In this document: one piece after another, positions 54,840 to 64,000 of the stretch
Position numbering within the stretch: position 1 is the stretch's first letter
How the letters are laid out: each line of letters opens with the position of its first letter
NCBI RefSeq assembly: GCF_000340215.1
Contig: NW_006921541.1
Span: 3,656,954-3,720,953 of the forward strand
Source: Pseudocercospora fijiensis CIRAD86
Lineage: Eukaryota > Ascomycota > Dothideomycetes > Mycosphaerellales > Mycosphaerellaceae
Length of the DNA stretch: 64,000 bases
Direction of reading: 5' to 3'
Position numbers and translations under genes: made by a program
Notes under the pieces: model-generated
What the model saw: only the letters and a program-made list of their open reading frames with translations
Database searches by the model: none
What the model was told of the DNA's origin: nothing

Positions 54840-57800
54840 ACGCCGCCTTAACGACTAGCCCCGATAATACTATCTATCCCTAAAATAGAGCGTACCGAGC
54901 GCTACTGTCCGCTAGCGGGCGAGCGCGGCCCTCCTATATAATAGCAATACGCCTATAAAGAAGACGAGCTCTTAGAACTAAGCTAGTAGTAGCTACCTTA
55001 GCGTCGCAAGGTTAGCGGCCTACTATTTGCCGTAGTACTACTATAAATCGAGCACTACGAGGACTACGTTAGCTCGCCTAAAAACATCGCGTAGGCGAAC
55101 CTTAACAAAATCCCTTATAATAAGGTTCCGGTAGAGTTATACCGCGAGCTCGACTAGCCGCTACTAGAAAATATTAGTAACTTTGTTAACGCTACGGTAT
55201 AGGTACGAATCTATCGTACGCTAGTGCCGCGCCCGCTATTATATAGAAGAACTATACGGGTAAACCCTATTACCTTCGAGGACTTCTTCCTAAAGCACTA
55301 CGGCTCCGATAGGGCATATATTATACGAATTCGCTTAGTCGACCTCTCCGAACTTAGCTACCTACCTCTGCTACTACTCGACCCTAAAGCTAATCTAAAG
55401 GACCGCAATACCTTACGCTGTATCGCTATCTTATTATAGTAGGGCGCTAGTATTAACGGCTACGAGATAGGTAATTACGCTAGCTAGGCTACGTTTTTCG
55501 GCCTACCGCAGTTCTATTAGTTCCTAGACGCTAAGCTAGACGTCGCTTAGGACGGCTAGCGATACCGCGTTATTGTCCCCGATCCCTAGTACGCTAAATT
55601 GTTCTACGATCTAATAGAGATCCCGGACTAGGTCTGCAACTATAATATCTACTACGCGATCCGGACGCTTACTAAACTCGACCTTACTCTAACGTCTTAT
55701 AAGGAGAACGGTATGCTCTTCGCGGTACCTTATACTTAGACCGCGTTTTAACTTATAAGCGCCTTAGTTAGCTACGGCTTCGTAAAGAACGCCCTAGATA
55801 AGCTATACGAGATCCTTACCGGTATACTAGGCTAGGACGAGACCGAGCTAAACCTTATATCCGTATACGCATAGATTATACAGATCGTAGTACGCACGGT
55901 AGATAGACTAGAAGACGAAACGCTAGAGTAGGCCGACGAGCGCCTTAATTAGGCTACAAACTGCTACAACTTGCTAGGCTAGTTCGAGGAGGAATAGAAC
56001 GTTACCGTAGAAGCGATAGTCTAGTAGTAGACAGCCGCGATATACGTAAAGGCATAAGAAAAGATTATTATACTCGAGCCCGTCGACCTAGTTACGCTTA
56101 ATAGTACTAAATTACTAGACGCCTACCCTAAGTAACTTGCCGCCTTTGCGCGATTTTAGACGGAATGCCGCTACTAGAAGGAGCGTACCCTAACTTTAGT
56201 ATACGGCCCTACTAAGATCGTAGAAATAATTAAGCCTAATACCTAGTAGATAAATTACTATAATAATTAAGGATAGGTATAGGGCGATAAGGACCTTCCT
56301 TAGCGTCTTAGAGAAGCTAGAAATTAATACTAACATACCTCGGACGCCGTAGTAGTACGCGACGCTACTACACTTAACGCTAATACTAGCGCCGTAGAGT
56401 TAGCTACTAAGCGCCCTAAGGGAAAGGCGGCCCTACGCCCTAAGGGATTACCGGTACTCTAGCGATATAAGAAGGAGTTTAAGGACTCTAACGACGCGAC
56501 GCGTTAGGATACTGTTTTAGTAGAAAAGTAGGAACTAAGAAAGGTAATTATAGGTAAAAAGTAGGACGTAGAAAAGATAGACGTCGATAGCGAGAACGTA
56601 ATAGAGAAAGAAGAGTAGGAACTAGGAAAAGTAATCGTAGGTAAAAAGTAGGACGTAGAGAAAATAGACGTCGATAGCAAGAACGTAATAGAGAAAGAGT
56701 AGTACGAAGGACAGAAACAAAAGGCTATAGAAAAGAATGTCGGTAACGCTAGAACTAAAAACAATAACAGCCCCGCTCCTCTAGATAATAAAGGCAAGGA
56801 CGAACTTTAGAGTAAGGCTATAGACGCTATCCTTATCTGCGCTAACGCCCCGATAACCGTACGCTAGGTCGTAGACGCCGTTTAGTTAGCCTTCCCGAAC
56901 CTCTACGCTACTAAGAGCGTAGAAGATACCGAAGAATTCCTTAACGCCGATAGTACTAACGTCGACTTAGATCTAGACTTAATCCGCTATTCGACTCTAA
57001 TCCGCGAATAAGACGCTAACGGTATATATATCTATAAGCTTAGTACCTCTAGCCGTAAGGCTATACTCTCGCGCAATATAGAGCCTGCCTTTAGTACTAT
57101 ATACGGATGCGATATTACTATATACCTAGTAGAGAGCTCTACTACTAGGGGCCCCTCTCGATATAAGGTAGTACCTTTATAGTAATACTATACTAAGTAA
57201 TAGAAAGATAAGACGCAGCCGACTACGCTAGGTAAGGCAAAGTAGAACGGCTTTAGCGAATAGAATAGCTTAGATAGAGACGATAACGACGATAACCTAC
57301 CTAAGCCTCGTCGTAAGCGCCTACCCGTAGTATCCCTAGATATTAGCTAGAAGGTACGCGATATAGTTATAGCTTTAGGCGCACGTTAGCGCGCGGCAAG
57401 CTATGCCTTTACGGTAGCTATAGTAGCAATTATTAACGCCGTACGTAAGGACGACTTAGCTATAGACCGCCTTGTTTAGGTTAACGATACGGTACGCTAG
57501 ACCTATACCGTCTTAAACCCGATATAAGAACTTAGCTTTACGAAACGCACCTATAAGGACGATACTACGTAATAGCAATATAAGGGCTTCCTAGTAGAGT
57601 ATACTAATTCCCTAATAGGCTCTAACCTACGTAGCTCGCTTATAGCAATGTTTTATCGAGTATAGACTATAAATAAGGGCGATATAGAAGAGGGCGCTTA
57701 ACTACCTTTTATCGGATAGAACGCTACGTCGTAGCTATTACGCGAGGCAACCCCCGACGTAGGTACTAGAGACGCTAGTCTATTACGCCGAGAGGAAGTT

Positions 57801-59460
57801 CTAGAAGAGACAGTTATAGACTTCGAGATTCTAGAAGAGCCTACGCGCGTTACGACTATCGAGATCCTAACCGCTATACCGACGAGCGCCTAAATCGCTA
57901 TACCGATAAGCGTACGCACTCCGATAGATAAGAAGGTTCGTCGAGGCGCCGCTAATATAGACGAGGATACCTACCTATAGCGCTCCGGAATACTATACTC
58001 CGACGTCGAGCAATAGCTTAAGTCTAGCTACTAGGCCGATACTACGGTACTAATCTATAACGTATTAGGCTTTATTACGATCGATTATATACCGCCTACG
58101 GGCACGCAACTCTTAGACGTTAAACTTAGTAATATATTTTAAATAATCGACGACGCTACAATTACCTTAAAGGAGCTCGGCACCTAGTATACCTGCTTAG
58201 TAGAGGCGTACGGCTTCCTGCGTACTAAACGCAAGCTAATCGGCCCTCTATACCTATACTATATAGCAAGCACTAACGGTAAGTATAAGATCGCCTTAAT
58301 CTATAGCCGATATATCCTTATAGGTAGTATAGTCTTCTAGCGTAAGGTAGCGCACTAAGTCTAGCTTACCTCTATCGATAACGCCCTAGATTAGGCGATA
58401 ATCTCGCAGGTCCTAATAGATATCCCCGGCGAGACGGAGCTGCTAACAGCCGCGCGCGACTAGTAGAAGCGATAGAAGAAATACCGTAAGGACCTAGTAT
58501 ACCTACTCTACGGCAAGTAGCTAAAGACTATTACGGCCGGTTAGCTAACCTTTAAGGAAGACTAGGTAGAGTAGCCGACAGAGATTAATATCGTCGCGGT
58601 ACTAGACTACGTCTTAGAGAACATAAAAGCAGCCCTTAATCGTAAGGCAGCCGCCGGCATTATAGACGTAGCCCTCGACTATTTCCTTTATACTACGTAC
58701 CTCTAACTATAAATAGGCCGTATACTACGAAAGGATCGAGACTAGACGCTAAGATCGGCCTATAAGAAGAATACGACGCTACGCCTAAACGATATCCTAT
58801 ACGACTATAATAAGGAAGACAACTACCTAATCTCCCTCTATCGAGGACTAGGACTAAAAGGCATCGCTAGACGTTACGAAGCGCTTATACCCTAATAGTA
58901 GGCCGATCTATACTTGTATATGCTAGACGAGCTCGCTACTATAGTAAAAGCTAAGATATACGTTAGTACCGTAGCGATAGACGAGCCCGGCTAGCCGCTA
59001 TAGAAGACGCGCGCTCTACTAGCTTAGGTACCGGCACCGTAGGTACTAGTACCGCAACTACCGACGCTAGGTTAGTTATGCCGTAAGTCTAAGTACGTAG
59101 CTATACCCGACGACAAGCTCGCCTTACTAGTAAAGCTATCTACTCTATAAGTGCTAAGCGAGCCTAAGGCCCTCTTGCCGCTAAAAATTGCTACCTAGCG
59201 CCTAGCTACGCGCGCGTCCGCGCGCGCTATTATAGTAGGCCCTTCCGATAGTCTAGCTATACGCGCATCTACGCGTACGTCTACGCGTACCCTAAACTCT
59301 CTAGCTACGCGTACGCTAACTAAGCGTAAGGCAGCCGACGGCGATTCGTCTATAAAGAAAAAAATATAGAAACTATAGAGCTTTACGGAAGGTAAGGCAA
59401 CTAAGGCTAAGGCTACTAGCTCTAAGACGGAACTAGAATTAATTAACTCTAATAAGTAAG
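54840..59460 (+). pseudogene. ORF2 of the gypsy element: about 1,540 codons, no known family
   Basis: In the same frame register as gag-pol, an extended coding pattern runs from about 54,840 to 59,460, broken only by TAG/TAA stops at positions where Gln or Trp fits; no frameshift is needed. Readable stretches include ITFEDFFLKHYGSDRAY (55,270), a Lys/Glu/Asp-rich tract (56,500-56,800) holding two imperfect copies of an about 40-residue unit with KVIIGKK and DVEKIDVDS, a Lys/Arg-rich patch near 57,300 and a C-terminus rich in Arg/Ala/Thr and ending in basic KKKI-type clusters. No membrane segment or signal peptide stands out, so it does not look like an envelope protein. I do not recognise the family; a nucleic-acid-binding or chromatin role is only a guess from the charge pattern. 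Confidence 0.65.
56510..56712 (+). repeat. Imperfect direct repeat within ORF2
   Basis: Two copies of a roughly 110-bp segment with ggtaaaaagtaggacgtaga and gacgtcgatagc start near 56,554 and 56,641. They code for similar acidic/basic units. Confidence 0.8.
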
Positions 59461-59602
59461 ACTATAGCTAGTAGACGCGACATAATACGAATATAAGTAT
59501 ATATAGTACGAATACGAGGAAAACGGGAAAAAGTAGAAGAAGTATATAAGAAGGGGCTCGGCTATCGAAGCTCGGCTATTGTAGTACGCTAGCTTTCGTC
59601 CT

Positions 59603-59617
59603 ATTAGACGGAGGTGC
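59603..59617 (+). other. Polypurine tract region of the gypsy element
   Basis: The bases before the 3' LTR read agacggaggtgc; the miniature element has agacgggggtac at the matching place (60,369-60,380). The purine run is short but in the right position. Confidence 0.5.
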
Positions 59618-59725
59618 TATTACGGCAGGCATAGCACGCTAGGCCTAGTACATACTTCGGCAGCACCGTAGATACTTACGTAATACTATACTATTGCCTA
59701 ACTACTAATCGTCCCTTATATAATA
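59618..59725 (+). repeat. Gypsy 3' LTR (108 bp)
   Basis: Begins TATTACGG and ends TATAATA; followed by TTAGT. Same length as the 5' LTR and both LTRs of the miniature element. Confidence 0.9.
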
Positions 59726-59730
59726 TTAGT
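59726..59730. repeat. Target-site duplication of the gypsy element, right copy
   Basis: TTAGT, identical to 46275-46279. Confidence 0.88.
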
Positions 59731-60217
59731 AGAGATCGGCTATATCGTATAGCTTCCTTACTAAATCCTAAAGGGTTACGAGTCCGCCGCGAGCAGGCGC
59801 GAGAGCACTATAGAGCGATTATTATACCCGGCCCTAGTTACGCAATATTAATAGATGCTTACTATAAATTCGAGCATTAGGGGATATAGATCTACGTAGC
59901 GATTAATATTTACTTGCGTTATATTGTCTAGATCTATATAGGCATTACTAGCTAGATAGCTATCTCTATACTAGCTTAATACCTTATAACGATCCGGAAT
60001 AGTAGTATAATACTATAGATTATTCGATTAGACTATAGGGTAGAAACGATTCTAGCCGCGGACGCTTACTATAAGACTCGCCTTACGACTCGTAGTAACC
60101 CGGAATAAGAACAACCGCTCGCCTTCGAGGACTGCTTTAAATACAGTACGAGTAAAATAAACTAGCGGATTAAGGTATAGTAGCGTTAGTAAGCACTTAT
60201 ACTAAATAGCTAGAGGG

Positions 60218-60488
60218 TGTTACGGTAGGTATAGCACGCCGGGCCTAGTACATACTTCGGCAGCACCGTAGATACTTACGTAATACTATACTATTACCTA
60301 ACTACTAATCGTCCCTTATATAACAATTAGTAGCTTCGCACTATTAGTACGCTAGCTTTCGTCCTATTAGACGGGGGTACTATTACGGTAGGCATAGCAC
60401 GCCGGGCCTAGTATATACTTCGGTAGCACCGTAGATACTTACGTAATACTATACTATTGCCTAACTACTAATCGTCCCTCGTGTAATA
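60218..60488 (+). mobile_element. Miniature LTR element (TRIM-like), 271 bp, related to the gypsy element
   Basis: Two 108-bp LTRs (60218-60325, 60381-60488) of the same family as the large gypsy enclose only 55 bp. Those 55 bp consist of the primer-site region (matching 46388-46402) joined to the last bases before the 3' LTR (matching about 59,585-59,617). All coding sequence is deleted. Flanks are GAGGG (60213-60217) and AAGGG (60489-60493), a 5-bp target duplication with one G-to-A change. The left LTR keeps the original TG start (TGTTACGG). Such elements can only move with enzymes supplied by a full-length relative. Confidence 0.88.
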
Positions 60489-60800
60489 AAGGGGCTATTT
60501 CTACGAGTTACTACGCGAGTTACTATATAATACTAAACTGCTAGCGGATCGGATTGCCTTCCTTGTAATCTATATACTAATTATACGTTATAAAGTCCTC
60601 GAATTTGTTTACCTCTAGAATAGCTATCGTATCCGGAAGTAGGCTAATCGACTATACGTTATACTAGGTATTCCGTATATTCTATACTATTATCTAGAGC
60701 TTAGTAGGCATTCTTATTAAGGTATTCCTATACCTAACAGTATACTTAATAATATAGAGCAAGACCTTTAAGGATTCGGTATATATTAGATTCTATAGTA

Positions 60801-61150
60801 TAGACTCGCTATAGACTCGCTAATAGACTCGCTAATTCCTAGATCTTAAAGCCTACTTGCCCGAGGCTACGCTTTCTTAGTATAAGATAGCATTATAGAT
60901 TTATAGCTTCTCGTATCTAGTAAGTAGTAGCGAGAATAGCGATAATGTAGAGCGCCTTTACCGCTCTACCTACTTGCTTCTTCGAGAGCTAGCTAGGGAG
61001 CATATAGCTATAGGGTTAGAGCTAGAACTAATAGAGTTAGATAAGCTATTAGTAGTACGTAGTTAGTTAGCGGCGGCTCGGAATTAGGAAGCTAGGTTAA
61101 TTAAGTTTATAAATAATATATACTAATCTCCGATCTATAAGCCGGCCGCG
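60801..61150. other. Mutated repeat sequence with AGACTCGC motifs
   Basis: Short repeats of the motif atagactcgc lie at about 60,797-60,835. The same motif recurs at 62,390-62,422 and its inverse gcgagtct near 62,997 and 63,228. This may mark subterminal repeats of a DNA transposon. No gene recognised. Confidence 0.4.
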
Positions 61151-61309
61151 AGTATATAGCGAGTCGCTTTTTCTAGTTCGATTTTATCTATAACCTTCTT
61201 AAACCTCTACTATTTCTACCTCTATTTATCTAACAATACCTACTAATTAGGGTACCTATTGTACTAAATTAGGCGTCGACTATATAAAGATATATAGTAA
61301 ATACTAATA

Positions 61310-62400
61310 CTATTTACAATGCGGCCTTCTTAATCCCGATCTACTAACCGAGTAATTTGTTTGCGAGCAATTAGTAGCCGCCGCTACGAGTAGCTCCGCG
61401 AGTACGGTACGAGGCTTTAATACGTTCCCCTCTATACCTAAGGCGGCTAATACTATACGCAATGCTACTAGTTAGTATTACAAGCTAGCAACTCGAATAC
61501 TACTAAATGCTAGATCTCGGAGCCTCTCGCAACGTCTACTAATACCTACTTTAGCTTTAGCTTTATTAGACCTAAAAGTATAGGAATACCGTTGCCGCTA
61601 TTTGATCTATACTTAGTATATAGAAGTTAAGCTTACGAGTACAACTAAGACATAGTTCTATTGTAAACCCGCCCTCTATACTACTATTACGGATACCTAG
61701 TCTAACTAAGAATTCCTTAAAGCCGATATAACATTTATAGACTAGATTATAGACCGGATTGACGCCTACGAGCTACTAGATAGTAGTATTAATCGGACCT
61801 AGGACTATTTTAACTACTTCCTCTATATAGACTTTAATAAATTAACTAATTAACTAGAGAAGCTAGTAAGTAAGGCGCTTCGATTACTTAGATAGGCTTT
61901 AACGGTCTATAAACTAGTAACAAAGTTATTATTAGTCTACGAGATTAAGCTCTATATCTAGACTAAGCAGGAGAAGCAATAATAATAATAAAAGCGGAAA
62001 CATCGGTTAAGTACTATTACTACGAGTACTAGTGCGAGTAATATAGCGAGTTAGTAAAAGGTAGTTAATAGCATTAAGATTAAGAAAGAAAAGCTATAGA
62101 CTAAGAAGGTTATCGATACGAATTAGCTGCCTAAGATAATTAACTTAAGCGGCGATGCTACCGCGAGTATACCGCGAGGCACGCCTATTCCGAAAGAGTC
62201 GAGCGAATCGAAGGATTAGCAACCTACTAATAGATAGGCTAATAGCGGCGGATAGGCTAATAGCGGCGGACAAGCTAATAGCGGCGGATAGGCTAATAGA
62301 CAGGCTAATAGATAGGCTAATAGACAGGCTAATAGACAGGCTAAGAATACAAAGCGTAGTTAACGACTAAAGAAGAAGAGATAGAATAGTAGACTCGTAG
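61310..62400 (+). pseudogene. RIP-mutated unassigned reading frame
   Basis: One frame reads for about 350 codons with TAG/TAA stops at likely Gln/Trp sites. It includes VCEQLVAAATSSSASTVRGF, YKLATRILLNARSRSLSQRL and IDAYELLDSSINRT, then a Lys/Gln-rich part and the coding minisatellite. No family recognised. It may be the product of a transposon of unknown class. Confidence 0.45.
62233..62343 (+). repeat. Coding minisatellite of 18-bp then 12-bp units
   Basis: Three 18-bp units gataggctaatagcggcg are followed by about five 12-bp units gataggctaata / gacaggctaata. The 12-bp unit is the 18-bp unit without agcggc-type bases. Both periods keep the reading frame. Confidence 0.9.
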
Positions 62401-62459
62401 TAGACTCGCTATAGACTCGCTCCTTAAATATTATCTACTAGTAGCTCGCGATCGCTATT

Positions 62460-62960
62460 TAGCTATAGCTCCTTCTATATCGTATATACATCCTTAGACT
62501 TAATAATAGCCTTATTCTTAAGCTATTTAAACTACGAGAGGCAATATCCTTCTAACTTATCGAACCTAGCTTCTAATACCTTAATCTTTGCCTCTAGTTT
62601 AGTATTCTTTGCCTCTACGGCCTCGACTCGCGCCTATATCGCGGCTAGCTCGCTATTTCTATCGTCTTTTTTAACCTTTTCTATACTAGCCGTATAGCTA
62701 GACTTGCCCTTATACTTATAATAAGCGTAGATACACTCGCCCTTAGTATTAAGTATACGATACTTAAAGTTATTAGAGCGTATATAGTAGTAGTATAGCG
62801 CTAGTATAAGCTTACTAGAGTCCGTTTCTATAATAATTCTAATAGCCTTATATTTCTATAGTCTATTTAATACTACTTTCTTTTTATCCGGTATCGCTAT
62901 CTAATCGAGCAGCTCTTACTATATCTACGCGCTATAGTACTAGAAATCGTAGGTATTTAT
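62460..62960 (-). pseudogene. Unassigned minus-strand frame with coiled coil, RIP-mutated
   Basis: Read on the minus strand, a frame of about 160 codons runs through RIIIETDSSKLILALYYYY, a Lys-rich middle and a heptad-like segment (ARVEAVEAKNTKLEAKIKVL) with further LEARFDKLE. The leucine/alanine spacing suggests a coiled coil. Few stops interrupt it. Function unknown. Confidence 0.4.
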
Positions 62961-63300
62961 AGTCGTAGGGCGTCGAAGTCTAGAGCGAGTTAGTAGCGAG
63001 TCTATAGCGATACGCCTTGCGACTTACGATAAATATTCTCCTCCTTCTACTAGTAAGTACGCTACTAAAGCTAAAGCTAAAGCTAATACTAATGCTAAAG
63101 CTGATGCTGCTAAAGCTACGCTAAGAATAAGGTCGCGCGGAATACTAGTTATAGCGGCTACTACTATCGCTATCGGTATTAGTATCGATAGAAGAAGAAT
63201 ATTATAAGACAAGGCGCGGAAGTGTAGCGAGTCTAAGTGAGGTTTATCGCGATAATAGGCATAGTAAGGTTAGTAAGGAAGGTACAGGAAGAATAGGAAG
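62961..63300. other. Right edge of the transposon-rich block
   Basis: Mutated sequence with a 6-bp gctaaa-type tandem (63,063-63,115). Normal composition returns at about 63,300. A 62-codon minus-strand frame here is a product of the repeat. Confidence 0.4.
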
Positions 63301-63720
63301 CGACAATAGGCTAAAGTAAAGCCATTGAGCCTCTAGTATGTATGGAGCTCCGTTACTAGGACTTGTTCACCTCTAGTGGTAGTTCTTTTCCGCAAGGGCG
63401 TTCAGGAGTCATCTTCTCCAATTCAATAATCGTAGTGGATTACTAGCAGCGCCTGGAATATCTACCACATACACTCGATCCATCTCCTTCGTTGAGATCA
63501 TCGAATGTGTTGTTGTTGCTGAAGTGACTTTTGCTTGGGCGAGCGACGAATTCTGGCCACTTTGCGGATAACTGCCGAAGCTTGCGCCAAACAGTAGTGA
63601 ACCACGCGCGAGGGAGGACACAAACTTCCACCAAAGACTTTGCAAACATGTATTACTTTTCTCGAGACAGCCACCGTGAGTATTGCAGCAAATAGCAGCT
63701 GCGTCTTGCGACTGGCGTGC

Positions 63721-63755
63721 GGTGAGCGGTGAGCGGTGAGCGGTGAGCGGTGTGC
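63721..63755. repeat. 7-bp microsatellite ggtgagc, five copies
   Basis: Four exact units and one variant (ggtgtgc), within the upstream region of the gene starting at 63921. Confidence 0.9.
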
Positions 63756-63920
63756 GACGGTTTTCGGGAATTGCTGTCCCTTGGGCAGCCTCAGGCAGCG
63801 GCACGGGATTCGCAGGTTGCGCGTGTCTGCCAGCCAAATCCGAACTTCTCTGCGCCGACGCCAACACCAGCAAAGCGCGACCCCGGGCTGGCCAGCAGAT
63901 CACTACGCGCAACGCACAGT

Positions 63921-64000
63921 ATGGCAGCGGCAGCAGTCAACGGCCATCCTCACACCACACCCTCCGCCGACCACCAGCAAATCGCCGCCCACGACCACAA
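63921..64000 (+). CDS. 5' end of a gene leaving the window
   Basis: ATG at 63921 opens a frame of 26 codons to the window end, starting MAAAAVNGHPHTTPSADHQQ. The ATG lies in a context with a purine three bases before it (cagtATGG), composition and codon use are those of the gene islands, and the region before it is promoter-like. An Ala/His/Pro-rich N-terminus gives no hint of function. Confidence 0.55.
   Translation, partial: MAAAAVNGHPHTTPSADHQQIAAHDH

Larger units (their letters stand above)
46280..59725 (+). mobile_element. Giant Ty3/gypsy chromovirus-type retrotransposon, 13,446 bp, 108-bp LTRs
   Basis: Bounded by 108-bp direct repeats (46280-46387, 59618-59725) with TG(TA)TTA...TAACA(TAATA) ends and a TTAGT duplication. 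Inside are a primer-site candidate, one long gag-pol frame with protease, reverse transcriptase, RNase H, integrase and chromodomain, then a second long frame, then a short purine tract. Every frame shift class is absent: damage is by stops (TAG, some TAA) and missense such as His-to-Tyr, hence by RIP. It is longer than common gypsy elements, and its LTRs are much shorter than the usual several hundred bp. It lies within a DDE integrase-like gene. Confidence 0.9.
45794..60800 (+). pseudogene. DDE integrase-like (rve-fold) transposase gene, split by two retroelements
   Basis: Three pieces, 45794-46279, 59731-60217 and about 60494-60800, stay in one frame if each insertion is removed with one copy of its target duplication. 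The start MPLRIDLSL is followed by a helix-turn-helix-like N-terminus. Next comes the SFSRRHLYTYIRSK segment, then the core: a first acidic block (IIPGPSYAILIDAY), IQIYVAINIY, a second block RLDYRVET near 60,030 and FKYSTSKIN near 60,145. The end is LLADRIAF and RIRK. This is the pattern of fungal proteins annotated as integrase core domain, whose element class is not settled. Many TAG stops mark RIP. It is the oldest layer here and is dead. Confidence 0.75.

Noticed and set aside
54840..59460. Envelope-like gene in the gypsy element
   Set aside because: Position fits, but no signal peptide, membrane anchor or cysteine pattern of an envelope protein can be seen.
63409..63912. 167-codon minus-strand frame at the right edge
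   Set aside because: Runs through the 7-bp microsatellite and the likely promoter of the gene starting at 63,921; no recognisable domain.

Overview
This is a window of a filamentous ascomycete genome, most likely a dothideomycete-type plant-associated or saprotrophic mould (the class is inference). Its genes have short GT-AG introns of about 50-65 nt and encode typical mould functions: GH3 beta-glucosidase, GMC oxidoreductase, secreted carboxylesterase, Chs4/Skt5, Fig1 and a Sec14-like protein. Gene islands of ordinary composition alternate with long tracts rich in TpA and poor in CpA/TpG. In those tracts transposon reading frames are littered with in-frame TAG codons but keep their frame. 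That is the signature of repeat-induced point mutation (RIP).

Layout. 1-10.7 kb is a transposon graveyard: a tRNA-like locus, a 156-bp palindrome-bearing tandem repeat, a 1,894-codon Helitron Rep-helicase in one frame with about 17 nonsense codons, a 79-bp tandem repeat, a small un-mutated island with a tRNA-like head, and a PIF/Harbinger transposase on the minus strand. 11.0-18.7 kb is a gene island: a decayed thiolase, a four-exon GMC oxidoreductase, a small cysteine-rich secreted protein and a carboxylesterase. 19.0-19.9 kb is a mutated repeat also present, inverted, near position 60-270. 20.7-26.4 kb holds two tandem paralogs with an HExxH motif and a Sec14-like protein. 26.7-36.5 kb is a GH3 beta-glucosidase whose first intron carries a complete 6.8-kb Copia retrotransposon (182-bp LTRs, 5-bp target duplication). 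36.8-45.6 kb carries, all on the minus strand, Chs4/Skt5 with a spliced-on CaaX box, a Fig1-family membrane protein and a mitochondrial PPR-like protein.

45.8-60.8 kb is the most interesting part. A DDE integrase-like gene is split by a 13.4-kb Ty3/gypsy chromovirus with LTRs of only 108 bp, and again by a 271-bp miniature element built from the same LTRs. Target duplications mark both insertions, and removing both brings the host frame back together. The large element has, besides gag-pol-chromodomain, a second single-frame reading frame of about 1,540 codons after pol that I cannot assign to any family. 60.8-63.2 kb is more mutated repeat sequence with two unassigned frames, and a new gene starts at 63,921 and leaves the window.

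Most exon models are built by eye from splice consensus and family alignment from memory; no homology search was run.
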